Shown here: positions 34,122-42,867 of the stretch, piece after piece | Layout of the letters: every line of letters begins with the position of its first letter | Numbering within the stretch: position 1 is the stretch's first letter | Translations under genes and position numbers: made by a program | Notes under the pieces: model-generated | What the model was told of the DNA's origin: nothing | Databases searched by the model: none | Seen by the model: the letters and a program-made list of their open reading frames with translations, nothing else | NCBI RefSeq assembly: GCF_014648355.1 | Contig: NZ_BMQY01000005.1 | Location: forward strand, 248,001-312,000 | Origin: Couchioplanes azureus | Lineage (GTDB): Bacteria; Actinomycetota; Actinomycetes; Mycobacteriales; Micromonosporaceae | Length of the DNA stretch: 64,000 nt | Direction of reading: 5' to 3'

Positions 34122-35609
34122 TTAACGGGAGTGGTAGTTGGGAGCCTCGACGGTCATCTGGATGTCGTGCGGGTGGCTCTCCTTGAGACCCGCCGCGGTA
34201 ATCCTGATGAGCTGCCCGCGCTGCTGCAAGTCCGCGATCGTCTCGGCGCCGACGTAACCCATCGCCGCGCGCAGGCCACCGACGAGCTGGTGGGCGACCC
34301 GCGCCAGCGGGCCACGGTAGGGCACCTGCCCCTCGACGCCCTCCGGCACGAGCTTGTCCTCGGTGACATCCTGCTGGAAGTACCGGTCCTTGGAGTAGGA
34401 CTTCGCCTGACCCCGCGACTGCATCGCGCCCAGCGAGCCCATGCCGCGGTACGACTTGAACTGCTTGCCGTTGATGAAGATCAGGTCGCCGGGGCTCTCC
34501 TCCGAGCCGGCGAGCAGGCCGCCGAGCATGACGGAGTCGGCGCCGGCCACGATCGCCTTCGCGATGTCGCCGGAATACTGGATGCCGCCGTCGGCGATGA
34601 CCGGGACGCCGGCCGGCTTGCAGGCCCGGGCCGCCTCCATGACCGCCGTGATCTGCGGCACGCCCACGCCCGCGACGATCCGGGTGGTGCAGATCGCGCC
34701 CGGACCGACGCCGACCTTGACCGCGTCGGCGCCCGCGTCGACCAGCGCCTTGGCACCCGCGTACGTCGCCACGTTGCCGCCCACGATGTCCGTGGTGGTG
34801 TCCTTCTTGAGCTGCGCGACCATCTCCAGCACGGCGCGCTGGTGCCCGTGCGCGGTGTCCACGATGACGACGTCCACGCCGGCGTCGATCAACGCCCGGG
34901 CGCGCTTGTACGCATCGTCGCCGACGCCGACCGCGGCGGCGACCCGCAGCCGGCCCTGGGCGTCCTTGGCGGCGTTCGGATACTGCTCGCTCTTGGTGAA
35001 GTCCTTGACCGTGATCAGACCGCGCAGCCGGCCCGAGTCGTCGACGAGCGGCAGCTTCTCGACCTTGTGCCGCTGCAGCAGCGAGAGCGCCTCGTCCTTG
35101 CCGACGCCCACCCGGGCGGTGATCAGCGGCGCCTTGGTCATGACCTCGCGCACCTTGACGCTGGCGTCGGTGACGAACCGCATGTCGCGGTTGGTCACGA
35201 TGCCGACGAGCACGCCCTCCGCGTCGACCACGGGCAGGCCGGAGATCCGGTAGCGGCCGCAGAGCTGGTCGACCTCGTGCACGGTGTCGTCGGGGCTGCA
35301 GGTGACCGGGTTCGTGATCATCCCGGACTCGGAACGCTTGACGAGGTCGACCTGCGAGGCCTGCTCCTCCAGGGACAGGTTGCGGTGCAGCACCCCGATG
35401 CCGCCCTGCCGCGCCATGGCGATGGCCATCCGCGCCTCGGTCACCGTGTCCATGGCGCTGGACAACAGGGGGATGGAGAGCTCGACGTTGCGGGTCATCC
35501 GCGTGATGGTGTTGACCCGGCTCGGCACGACGTCGGATTCGCCCGGCTGCAGCAGGACATCGTCGAACGTCAGACCGAGAGGAACCGTGCGCGCGGAGTC
35601 AGTTTCCAC
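34122..35609 (-). CDS. guaB: Inosine-5'-monophosphate dehydrogenase
   Basis: The rate-limiting step of GMP synthesis, oxidising IMP to XMP with NAD. 495 residues. The barrel is interrupted by two CBS domains at about 95-205 (SPDDTVHEVDQLCGRYRISG and LPLVDDSGRLRGLITVKDF). The catalytic loop GPGAICTTRIVAG holds the nucleophilic cysteine, the phosphate site is IADGGIQYSGDIAKAIVAGA, and the flap segment is YRGMGSLGAM. The GTG at 35609 follows GGGATGATCT. guaB3 follows in the same operon, and guaA is 6 kb further on. Confidence 0.96.
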   Translation of the reverse strand: METDSARTVPLGLTFDDVLLQPGESDVVPSRVNTITRMTRNVELSIPLLSSAMDTVTEARMAIAMARQGGIGVLHRNLSLEEQASQVDLVKRSESGMITNPVTCSPDDTVHEVDQLCGRYRISGLPVVDAEGVLVGIVTNRDMRFVTDASVKVREVMTKAPLITARVGVGKDEALSLLQRHKVEKLPLVDDSGRLRGLITVKDFTKSEQYPNAAKDAQGRLRVAAAVGVGDDAYKRARALIDAGVDVVIVDTAHGHQRAVLEMVAQLKKDTTTDIVGGNVATYAGAKALVDAGADAVKVGVGPGAICTTRIVAGVGVPQITAVMEAARACKPAGVPVIADGGIQYSGDIAKAIVAGADSVMLGGLLAGSEESPGDLIFINGKQFKSYRGMGSLGAMQSRGQAKSYSKDRYFQQDVTEDKLVPEGVEGQVPYRGPLARVAHQLVGGLRAAMGYVGAETIADLQQRGQLIRITAAGLKESHPHDIQMTVEAPNYHSR

Positions 35610-35730
35610 AGATCATCCCTAGCGAAGAGGCGGAGTGTTACATCGTACTCATCGAGGCGGCCCTACCCGACGGGGCGGACAGCAGGTGCGGGCCAGCACA
35701 CAATGCCCCTTCATGGGTACGGTATACACC

Positions 35731-36132
35731 GTGCAAGAAGAGCCGATCGACCCGTTCAGCGGCGACCCCGCCGACCCGGCCGCGGGACTCGACGACCTCA
35801 GCGAGGACGCCGAGCAGGACCCGCTGACCGAGGCGGAGCGGCAGGACGTGCTCGAGGACCTCTCTGACCTGGAGATCTACCAGGCGCTGCTGAGTCCGAC
35901 GGGCATCCGTGGGCTGGTGATCGAGTGTGAGGACTGCCACGAGCCGCACTATTTCGACTGGGATCTGCTGCGGGGGAATCTGCGCCATCTGCTGTCGAGC
36001 GGGCGTCCGCGAGTGCACGAGCCCGCCTACGATCCGGATCCCGATCACTACGTCACGTGGGAGTACGCCCGAGGTTACGCAGATGGCGTACACGACACGT
36101 TGACGGACGGGCCGGACGACGAGCAGTCCTGA
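35731..36132 (+). CDS. DUF5319-family acidic protein
   Basis: 133 residues, strongly acidic, beginning with an Asp/Pro-rich stretch and ending LTDGPDDEQS. A C66-x-x-C69 pair in IECEDCHEPHYFDWD suggests a zinc or redox site. Homologues sit beside guaB in mycobacteria and streptomycetes (Rv3412-like, from memory); no function is known to me. The start is uncertain: GTG at 35731, used here, fits the family length, and ATG at 35713 would add six residues. It is divergent from guaB. Confidence 0.8.
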   Translation: MQEEPIDPFSGDPADPAAGLDDLSEDAEQDPLTEAERQDVLEDLSDLEIYQALLSPTGIRGLVIECEDCHEPHYFDWDLLRGNLRHLLSSGRPRVHEPAYDPDPDHYVTWEYARGYADGVHDTLTDGPDDEQS

Positions 36133-36430
36133 GCCGGACTTAGAGTCACCCGACGGGTCGCTGCCCTGCGGCCCGTCGCTTCGTTTCCACGGCCTTGATC
36201 GGCTGCACGGCGCTGAGCCGCCATACGGCTTGACCACCCCGCACTGCCCCGCCGCGCCGCGATCCGCCGCGGAGCCTCGGATGCGCGGCGCGGCCTTGAT
36301 CCGCTGGACGGCCCGATTCCGCCGCGCCGTTCTGGCCTTGATGCCGTAAATAGGCTTGCTTGCGACACCAGGCGTCGGCTGCCGCGCGCCTCGCCCTTCT
36401 CCGGCCGCCTGGCCTTCCGCGCCGCCCGCC

Positions 36431-36551
36431 GCCCTCCGGCCGTTCGGCCTTTCCGGGCCGCTCGACCCTTCTAGGGCCGCCCGCCGCCCGCCGCCCTCCG
36501 GCCGTTCGGCCTTTCCGGGGCCGCTCGACCCTTCTAGGGCCGCCCGCCGCC
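36431..36551. repeat. 62-bp direct repeat in the DUF5319/bldM-like gap
   Basis: A unit starting GCCCTCCGGCCGTTCGG at 36431 is repeated at 36493, nearly identical with one extra G. Both copies contain the AT-containing landmark CCCTTCTAGGG, itself a palindrome. The rest of the 36133-36582 gap holds only GC-rich sequence with short stems and no gene I can support. Confidence 0.75.
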
Positions 36552-36582
36552 GGCCCAGCCTTCCCCGGCCGCTCGGCACGGT

Positions 36583-36612
36583 GGATCCGGGCACACAGAG
36601 GTGCCCGGATCC
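36583..36612 (-). terminator. Terminator of the bldM-like gene
   Basis: A perfect 12-bp stem GGATCCGGGCAC with its complement and a 6-nt loop, starting 12 bp beyond the stop of the minus-strand regulator gene. Confidence 0.75.
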
Positions 36613-36624
36613 TTCCGGCGTCGG

Positions 36625-37470
36625 TCAGGCGACGAGGCCCGCGCGGAAGCCTGCCGCCACGGCGTGTGCCCGGTCGCGGGCGCCGAGCTTGCGGAAGAGC
36701 CGCCGGGCATGGGTCTTGACGGTGTCCTCGGAGACGAACAGCTCCCGGCCGATCTCCGCGTTGCTCTTGCCGTCGGCCATGCCGCGCAGGACCTGGAGCT
36801 CCCGCTCGGTGAGGGTCAGGCGGCGCCCGGCCGGTGCCGCGTCGCCGGCCCGGGACTCGTTGCCCGGCCAGACGAACGGCCGCCCGGTCGCCGGGTCGAT
36901 CTCCGAGCCGTCCCCGCGCTGCGAGGGAACCATCGGGGAGTTCGGCAGCATCGCCGGGATGCCCGCGGAGTTCGGGGTGCCGGCCATCGCCATGCCGTCC
37001 CGGTGCAGGCCCCGGGCGGCGGCCGAGTTGTTGTTGCGCCCGGCTCCGCCCACCGCCGCGGGCTGGGCGTTCGCGCCGTTGATCGGCAGGCCCTGGGGGC
37101 GCGCCGGCAGCAGCAGGAGTAGGAGGGCCTTGGCGACGACGCTGACGAGGTCGTGCTCGACACCGCGGATGACGCCGCGGGCGCCGGCGGCGACCGTGGC
37201 GGCGGCGACCCGGGGGTCTTCCGCGCCGAAGAGAACGACCTGCGCCTGCGGGGCGCGGGCGAGGACGCGCCGGGTGAAACCGACGCTGTCGGGACGAGTC
37301 ACGGCGGTGTCGGCCAGAACCACCTCGGCCGGCCTTTCAGCCAGACGGATCATGGCTTCGGTCTCGCTCACCGCTGTCCGCACCACCCCGGTCATGCCGA
37401 GCCGGGCCGCGGTGGACGCGACGGTCTGGGCCGCCAGTGGGGTACGGACGCACACGAGGACGGTACGCAC
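36625..37470 (-). CDS. BldM-like orphan response regulator with degenerate receiver and long linker
   Basis: 281 residues. The C-terminal LuxR HTH (residues about 217-281: LTERELQVLRGMADGKSNAE, IGRELFVSEDTVKTHARRLF, then GARDRAHAVAAGFRAGLV) is almost identical to that of Streptomyces BldM as I recall it, and its position beside a whiD-like gene and guaB agrees. The receiver keeps D54 (VVLADTAVT), but the acidic pair near residue 8 is replaced by CVRTP and the switch lysine is missing. A roughly 98-residue Asn/Ala/Pro/Gly-rich linker (119-216) sits between the domains, which BldM lacks. It is therefore probably not controlled by phosphorylation. The GTG follows GGAGG. Divergent from whiB. Confidence 0.88.
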   Translation of the reverse strand: MRTVLVCVRTPLAAQTVASTAARLGMTGVVRTAVSETEAMIRLAERPAEVVLADTAVTRPDSVGFTRRVLARAPQAQVVLFGAEDPRVAAATVAAGARGVIRGVEHDLVSVVAKALLLLLLPARPQGLPINGANAQPAAVGGAGRNNNSAAARGLHRDGMAMAGTPNSAGIPAMLPNSPMVPSQRGDGSEIDPATGRPFVWPGNESRAGDAAPAGRRLTLTERELQVLRGMADGKSNAEIGRELFVSEDTVKTHARRLFRKLGARDRAHAVAAGFRAGLVA

Positions 37471-37700
37471 AGTGATCCTCCTTCTCTCTCAGAGGAGATC
37501 ACGCGAGGGCCGCAGCATTACGCGCTTTAGATGGAAAAAATGGGAAAGATCGGCACGATTTTCGGCACCGGTGAGATACGACCGGCGAAGACATCGACGA
37601 ACCGTGTGTGATCCGGCGTGTGCCGGGGTACACGGGCGGCAGGCCTGAGCCAGGCCCCTCATGACAACACTCCGCGGTGCCGCGCGGGAGGAGGGTGTTG

Positions 37701-38090
37701 ATGTCGAACGTTCGCAGACTGCCCGGGCCCATCGCCGACCTGTGGGACTGGCAGCGACTCGGCCTGTGCAGGGGGCGCGACAGCGCTCAGTTCTTCCACC
37801 CCGACGGCGAACGCGGGTCTTCCCGCAACCGCCGCGAGGCGAAGGCCAAGGCGATGTGCGGCGCGTGCCCGGTCCGGGCGGAATGCGCCGCGCACGCGCT
37901 GGCTGTCCGTGAGCCGTACGGCGTCTGGGGAGGTTTCAGCGAAGCGGAGCGGCTGCGGCTGCTCGCGGTCGGCTGGGAGGACCTTGCCGATCGGCATCAC
38001 GGACGGGTCGACCTCGCCCGGCTCGAGGCACGCCTCGGCCGACCCCACAAGTCCACGGTGCCGGCACAACGGCAGGCCCCGGCGGCGTGA
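37701..38090 (+). CDS. WhiB-family iron-sulfur transcription factor (WhiD/WhiB3 type)
   Basis: 129 residues. The four cluster ligands are C23, C53, C56 and C62 (LGLCRGRD and MCGACPVRAECAAHAL), followed by the turn REPYGVWGGFSEAER and a basic tail. The N-terminus RRLPGPIADLWDWQRLGLC and FFHPDGERG match the WhiD/WhiB3 subgroup, which controls late development in Streptomyces and redox responses in mycobacteria. These proteins act with sigma factors, sensing O2 or NO through a 4Fe-4S cluster. The ATG has GGAGGAGGG just upstream. Divergent from the BldM-like regulator across a 230-bp gap whose AT-rich part should hold both promoters. Confidence 0.94.
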   Translation: MSNVRRLPGPIADLWDWQRLGLCRGRDSAQFFHPDGERGSSRNRREAKAKAMCGACPVRAECAAHALAVREPYGVWGGFSEAERLRLLAVGWEDLADRHHGRVDLARLEARLGRPHKSTVPAQRQAPAA

Positions 38091-38124
38091 CGCCGCCCGA
38101 CACGCGGCACAACCACACACCTGA

Positions 38125-38154
38125 CGACGCGGTTCCCCCCGGGGAGCCGCGTCG
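38125..38154 (+). terminator. Terminator of the whiB gene
   Basis: A 14-bp stem (CGACGCGGTTCCCC with GGGGAGCCGCGTCG, one G-U pair) closed by a two-base gap, 35 bp after the stop. Confidence 0.75.
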
Positions 38155-38655
38155 GCGTCTGTAACGGCATGTCAGCCGCATCGGTGAACATGCAAGCCAC
38201 CGTATGAGCGAACTTGCCCTTGACGTCGGACGAAAAGTGCGGCTTTCGCGTGACACCCGTTTCACTCACACGCCTCGCGTGGGAAGGCAGCCAGGAAGGG
38301 GGGCCCCGCCGCCCAGTGTCCGGCAACCCCGCCCGGAGCGCGCCCCGGGACCCCGGAGCCCGGCCCCAGAACCATGCGAAGCCGGACCCGAACCCGTCAC
38401 AAGCACTGGCCCAAGGGAGCCGGCAAGGCAGAGCCGCGCGCTTGGCAAGCAGGACCGCCGAGTAAGGGCAACCGATGCCGCCGGGCAAGCGGCGGCCAGA
38501 GCGGGTGGCGGGTCAGCCGGCCACCCGGGCAGGAGGACGGGGAAGGCGGACGGTCACCCGGCCGGCCGGGCAGGAGGGCAGGCGGACGCGGCGGGCAGGC
38601 CGACCAGCGGGCGGGCAGGCGGGCAGGCAGGCACGCGGACACGGCGGCCGGGAGG
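38155..38655. other. G-rich non-coding stretch between whiB and the molybdoenzyme gene
   Basis: About 500 bp with no gene I can support. The last 200 bp are strongly purine-rich on the plus strand, with many GGGCAGG, GGCGGGCAGG and GGAGG runs in irregular 4-12 bp periods, which could form G-quadruplexes. Open frames here have repeat-like composition only. Confidence 0.6.
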
Positions 38656-40296
38656 CTATTCGATGGTGAGGCGGACGGAGTGCCAGCCGGTGGCGCCGTT
38701 TGGGGCGACCGGGGTTTGCTGGCCTGGCTGGGTCTGGCCGTCGGTGTCGGTGGCTCGGACCCGGATGGTGTGGGCGCCCGGGGTGGCCTCCCAGCGGGAG
38801 GACCATTGCACCCACGTGTCGGCGGAGACTGCCTGGGCGAGAGTCGCCTCGGTCCAGGGGCCGGCGTCCACCTGGACCTCCACCTTGGTGATGCCGCGGT
38901 GCTGGGCCCAGGCCACGCCGGCCACCGTCAGCGCGCCCGGCTTGCGGGTGGCGCCGTCGCGGGGGGTGTCGATGCGGGACTGGGTCTTGATCGGGCCCTG
39001 GGCCGACCAGCCCCTCGGGACCCAGTAGGCGTCGAAGTCGGCGAAGCGGGTCAGCTCGATCTCGGTGATCCACTTGCACGCCGAGACATAGCCGTACAAG
39101 CCCGGGACGACCATGCGGGCGGGGAAGCCGTGGTCGATCGGGAGCGGCCGGCCGTTCATGCCGACGGCGAGCAGGGCGTCGCGGCCGTCGCGCAGGACCG
39201 CCGTGGGGCTGCCACAGGTCCAGCCGTCGGCCGAGCGGGACACGACCTGGTCGGCCTCGGGCAGGGGCTGGACCTCGTCGAGCAGTTCTCCGACGGGCAC
39301 GCCGAGCCAGAGCGCGTTGCCGATGAGGTCGCCGCCCACCTCGTTGGAGACGCAGGCCAGGGTGACGTAGCGGGCGATCATCGGACGGCGCAGCAGCTGC
39401 TCCCAGGTGAGGGTCAGGGGGTTGCGGACCATGCCGTGGATGCGCAACCGCCACGTCGACGGATCCAGCTGAGGTGGGTACAACGCGGTGTCGATGCGGT
39501 AGAAGTCCGCATTCGAGGTGACCCACGACGTCGCGCCCTCCGCCTGGGCCCCGGGCGGGACCGCCGGCGCCGGCTCGACCGGTGGCGGCAGGACGACGGC
39601 CGCGCGGGCCGCGGTGACCGCACGGCGCGCACTCAGGAGGCGGCCCCCGACGCCGGTGACGAGGCTGGCGGCGGCAGCGACCCCGATGCCGATGAGGAAG
39701 CGCCGACGGCCGCCCGCCAGCGCTGGCAGGTCCTGGGGTGGGGTGAGCGGTTGCGGCGGGTGCGGTGGGCGTGCCGTGGCAGGGGGCGGGGTGGCGGCTT
39801 CGGCGGCGAGGTTGGTCAGAAGGCGGAGGGTGACGGCCGCGACCACGCCGGCGACGAGCGACGGGATGGCGGCGGTGAGACCGGCGGCGTGGCGGGTCAG
39901 GGCGGCCGCGGCGCCGATCGCGGTGAAGAAGGTTATGCCGAAGAGGGGCAGGAGCCAGGAGCGGACGGCGGCTGTGCCGAGGGCGGCCGCACAGGCGGCG
40001 AGCAAGAGGAGCGTGCCCGTGATGAGGGCGGTCTTGTCATGGGTGCCGAAGACCGCGATGCCGAAGTCCTTGACCGGGGCGGGGACGGTGTCGACCACCA
40101 GCGCGGCGACCGCGAGGAGCGGGGACGACATCGGGCCGGTCAGCACCGCGACGAGCTCGGCGGCGCCGAGTGCCACCGCCGCAGCGGCGAGGCCGGCGAG
40201 AGCCGGCCGGAGGAGGGCGTCTCCAGGGTCGGCTCGCCCGGGAACGGCCGCCCGGGGAGGCGTCGCCGGAGTGGGCGAAGGCTTCACGCGACCCAT
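38656..40296 (-). CDS. Membrane-anchored molybdopterin oxidoreductase (sulfite-oxidase fold)
   Basis: 546 residues. Four to five membrane helices fill the first 165 residues, then a Pro-rich linker and another helix after GGRRRFLIGIG. The catalytic oxidoreductase domain starts near residue 250 (SNADFYRIDTALYPPQLDPS), with the Mo-coordinating cysteine in YVTLACVSNEVGGDLIGNAL and the pterin-contact region HGFPARMVVPGLYGY. The C-terminal Mo-cofactor dimerisation domain ends GWHSVRLTIE. The domain should lie outside the membrane. The substrate is unknown: sulfite, methionine sulfoxide and other sulfoxides are handled by relatives. No heme domain is fused. Confidence 0.9.
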   Translation of the reverse strand: MGRVKPSPTPATPPRAAVPGRADPGDALLRPALAGLAAAAVALGAAELVAVLTGPMSSPLLAVAALVVDTVPAPVKDFGIAVFGTHDKTALITGTLLLLAACAAALGTAAVRSWLLPLFGITFFTAIGAAAALTRHAAGLTAAIPSLVAGVVAAVTLRLLTNLAAEAATPPPATARPPHPPQPLTPPQDLPALAGGRRRFLIGIGVAAAASLVTGVGGRLLSARRAVTAARAAVVLPPPVEPAPAVPPGAQAEGATSWVTSNADFYRIDTALYPPQLDPSTWRLRIHGMVRNPLTLTWEQLLRRPMIARYVTLACVSNEVGGDLIGNALWLGVPVGELLDEVQPLPEADQVVSRSADGWTCGSPTAVLRDGRDALLAVGMNGRPLPIDHGFPARMVVPGLYGYVSACKWITEIELTRFADFDAYWVPRGWSAQGPIKTQSRIDTPRDGATRKPGALTVAGVAWAQHRGITKVEVQVDAGPWTEATLAQAVSADTWVQWSSRWEATPGAHTIRVRATDTDGQTQPGQQTPVAPNGATGWHSVRLTIE

Positions 40297-40351
40297 CCTG
40301 CCCCGCCCAGGCGCCGATGCTCCTTACGAAGTCATGACGGCAAGCACCGGA

Positions 40352-40408
40352 CGGCTACCAGGCCAGGACCCGCCGAGCGGCTACCAGACCAGACCCGCCG
40401 GGCGGCTA
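40352..40408. repeat. 25/26-bp repeats carrying the stop codon of the P-loop gene
   Basis: Two units at 40352-40377 and 40378-40402, starting CGGCTACCAG, are followed by a third partial copy at 40403. In each, CTA is the complement of TAG, and the third one (40406-40408) is the stop codon of the minus-strand P-loop gene, so the stop region is repeated twice just downstream of the gene. Confidence 0.6.
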
Positions 40409-41026
40409 CGCGACGGTGACAGGCAGGCGCAGCGGGGGCAACGCCGCGACCAGTGCGTCGAGGAGCTCCACGGCACATCGGTCGGCGCGCGCTTCCGGCA
40501 GCGCCGGCAGGCCCGTGACCGGCAGGTCCCACACGACCCGGCCCGGCGACAAGCTCTCCAGCGCCGCGTACCAATGCTGCAGCGGCTCTCTCAGCTGGAC
40601 GTGAGCCGCGAAGTTGCGCCGCCGACGGGTCTGGTCGTCGTCGCGGCGCCGTTGCAGCGTCGCCGTGTCGGGCAGGCTCACGAGGGTGGCGTCGGCGAAG
40701 CCGAGCCGGCCGCTGCGGAACGCCTCGCGGGTCACCGCGAGTTCCCGGTCGAATTGGGCGCGCGGCGCGAGGCCGAGGGCGGCCATCCCCCACGCGTAGT
40801 GCAGTTTGACCGGGTCGGTGTCGCAGAACGCGACATCCTCCTCGCGTTCCAGTTCGAGGGCCGCGGACCAGCGCTGCACGCCCGCGCGCACCCAGTGCCG
40901 GGCGAGCGCCACCGCATCCGCCGGCTCGCGGCCGGTCACCCTGTGCTCGGCGACGTATCTGCCCGCGTACCGGCGGCACCAGGAGGTTTTCCCGGCCGCC
41001 GTGGGTCCCTCCACGACGACGATCAT
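40406..41026 (-). CDS. P-loop nucleotide-binding protein, kinase-like, unknown function
   Basis: 206 residues starting directly with a Walker A loop, MIVVVEGPTAAGKTSWCRRY, and with an acidic strand VAFCDTDPVKLHYAW at about 66-80, like the DxD of small kinases. The later part holds Arg-rich segments (LQRRRDDDQTRRRRNF) that could act as a phosphate lid. This is the plan of thymidylate- or shikimate-kinase-like enzymes, but I do not recognise the family. GGGTGG lies 4 nt before the ATG. It follows groEL on the same strand but is separated from it by a terminator. Confidence 0.75.
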   Translation of the reverse strand: MIVVVEGPTAAGKTSWCRRYAGRYVAEHRVTGREPADAVALARHWVRAGVQRWSAALELEREEDVAFCDTDPVKLHYAWGMAALGLAPRAQFDRELAVTREAFRSGRLGFADATLVSLPDTATLQRRRDDDQTRRRRNFAAHVQLREPLQHWYAALESLSPGRVVWDLPVTGLPALPEARADRCAVELLDALVAALPPLRLPVTVA

Positions 41027-41067
41027 CTAGCCACCCTTCCCCCGGTGAAGCTTGCATCACACACGAG

Positions 41068-41099
41068 AAAGGGCGCGCCGCGGAAGCGACGCGCCCTTT
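41068..41099 (-). terminator. Terminator of the groESL operon
   Basis: A 10-bp stem AAAGGGCGCG/CGCGCCCTTT extended by CGC/GCG after one mismatch, with a GGAA loop. It lies 49 bp beyond the groEL stop. Confidence 0.75.
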
Positions 41100-41147
41100 G
41101 CCCGTGGTCCGCCTCGGAAGCCCGGCGGCCGGAAGCCCGGCCGGGTG

Positions 41148-42797
41148 TCAGAAGCCCGGGCCGTGCTGGTGGCCGTGGCCACCGTGGCTGTGCCCGTGGC
41201 CACCGGCCGCGGCCGGCTCCGGCGCGGCCGGCTTCTCCACCACGAGGCTCTCGGTGGTGAGCAGCAGGCCGGCGATCGACACGGCGTTGGAGACCGCGTT
41301 GCGGGTCACCTTGACCGGGTCGATGATGCCGGAGGCGGCGAGGTCGACGTACTCGTCCGTGGCCGCGTTGAGGCCGTGACCCCACTGCAGCTCGCCGACC
41401 TTGCCCACCACGACGTAGCCGTCGTGGCCGGCGTTCTGCGCGATCCAGCGCAGCGGCTCCACCAGCGCCTTGCGGACGATCGAGACGCCGATCGCCTCCT
41501 CGCCGGTGAGGCCGAGGTCGCCGTCGAGCGCGGAGACGACGTGCGCCAGGGCGGCGCCGCCGCCGGGCACGGTGCCCTCCTCGACCGCGGCCTTGGTCGC
41601 CGCGATGGCGTCCTCGATGCGGTGCTTGCGCTCCTTCATCTCGACCTCGGTCGCCGCGCCGGCCTGGATCACGGCGATGCCGCCGGAGAGCTTGGCCAGC
41701 CGCTCGGAGAGCTTCTCGCGGTCCCAGTCGGAGTCCGACGCCTCGATCTCCTTGCGGATCTGCGCAACGCGGTCCTCGATGTCGGACTTCTTGCCACCGC
41801 CGTCGACGATGGTCGTGTTCTCCTTGTCGACCACGACGCGCCGGGCGGTGCCCAGCATGTCGACGGTGACCTGGTCGAGCTTGTAGCCGAGCTCGGGCGC
41901 GATCAGCTCGCCGCCGGTCGCGATCGCCATGTCCTGCAGCATCGCCTTGCGGCGGTCCCCGAAGCCGGGGGCCTTCACGGCGGCGACCTTGAAGGTCTTG
42001 CGCAGGGCGTTGACCACGAGGGTGGACAGCGCCTGGCCGTCGACGTCCTCGGCGATGATGAGCAGCGGCTTGCCGGCCTGGAGGACCTTCTCCAGCAGCG
42101 GCAGCAGCTCCTCGACGCTGGAGATCTTCTGGGTCGTGATGAGGATGTACGCGTCCTCGAGCACGGCCTCCTGCGCCTCGGCGTCGGTCACGAAGTTCGG
42201 CGAGATGAAGCCCTTGTCGAACTGCAGGCCCTCGGTGACGACGAGCTCGGTGCTCAGCGCGGAGCCCTCCTCGACGGTGATGACACCGTCGCGGCCGACC
42301 CGGTCCATCGCCTCGGCGATCAGCTCGCCGATGGTGGCGTCCTGGGCCGAGATGGTGGCGACGTTGGCGACCGACTTGTGGTCGGCGACCTCGACGGCCT
42401 TGGCCAGCAGCGCCTTGGAGACGGCCTCGGCCGCCTGGTCCATGCCGCGTTTGAGGGCGATGGGGTTGGCACCGGCCGTCACGTTGCGCAGGCCCTCGCG
42501 GACCAGCGCCTGGGCGAGCACGGTGGCCGTGGTGGTGCCGTCGCCGGCGACGTCGTTGGTCTTGGTCGCCACCTCCTTGACGAGCTGCGCACCGAGGTTC
42601 TCGTACGGGTCGGTGAGCTCGATCTCCTTGGCGATGGTGACACCGTCGTTGGTGATCGTCGGCGCGCCGAACTTCTTGTCGAGGACGACGTTGCGGCCGC
42701 GCGGGCCGAGGGTGACCTTGACCGTGTCGGCGAGCGTGTTGACGCCGTGCTCCAACAGGTGCCGGGCGTCGTCAGAGAAGCTGAGGATCTTCGCCAT
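41148..42797 (-). CDS. groEL: Chaperonin GroEL1 with His-rich C-terminus
   Basis: 549 residues. The 60-kDa chaperonin core is standard: KVTLGPRGRNVVLDKKFG, the ATP site VAGDGTTTATVLAQALV, VEEGTVPGGGAALAH and QNAGHDGYVVVGKV. Instead of the usual GGM repeats the C-terminus reads HGHSHGGHGHQHGPGF, the mark of the actinobacterial GroEL1 that sits behind groES. GroEL1 proteins are often specialised, with metal binding through the His tail, while a second, separate groEL2 is the housekeeping copy; such a copy would be expected elsewhere in this genome. It is the second gene of groESL, 70 bp after groES. Confidence 0.97.
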   Translation of the reverse strand: MAKILSFSDDARHLLEHGVNTLADTVKVTLGPRGRNVVLDKKFGAPTITNDGVTIAKEIELTDPYENLGAQLVKEVATKTNDVAGDGTTTATVLAQALVREGLRNVTAGANPIALKRGMDQAAEAVSKALLAKAVEVADHKSVANVATISAQDATIGELIAEAMDRVGRDGVITVEEGSALSTELVVTEGLQFDKGFISPNFVTDAEAQEAVLEDAYILITTQKISSVEELLPLLEKVLQAGKPLLIIAEDVDGQALSTLVVNALRKTFKVAAVKAPGFGDRRKAMLQDMAIATGGELIAPELGYKLDQVTVDMLGTARRVVVDKENTTIVDGGGKKSDIEDRVAQIRKEIEASDSDWDREKLSERLAKLSGGIAVIQAGAATEVEMKERKHRIEDAIAATKAAVEEGTVPGGGAALAHVVSALDGDLGLTGEEAIGVSIVRKALVEPLRWIAQNAGHDGYVVVGKVGELQWGHGLNAATDEYVDLAASGIIDPVKVTRNAVSNAVSIAGLLLTTESLVVEKPAAPEPAAAGGHGHSHGGHGHQHGPGF

Positions 42798-42867
42798 GTA
42801 TAGGTCCCTTCACGCACCACCGCCCTGACCCGAGGCTCGGGTCAGGGCGGGAAGCACTGTCAGTAGG

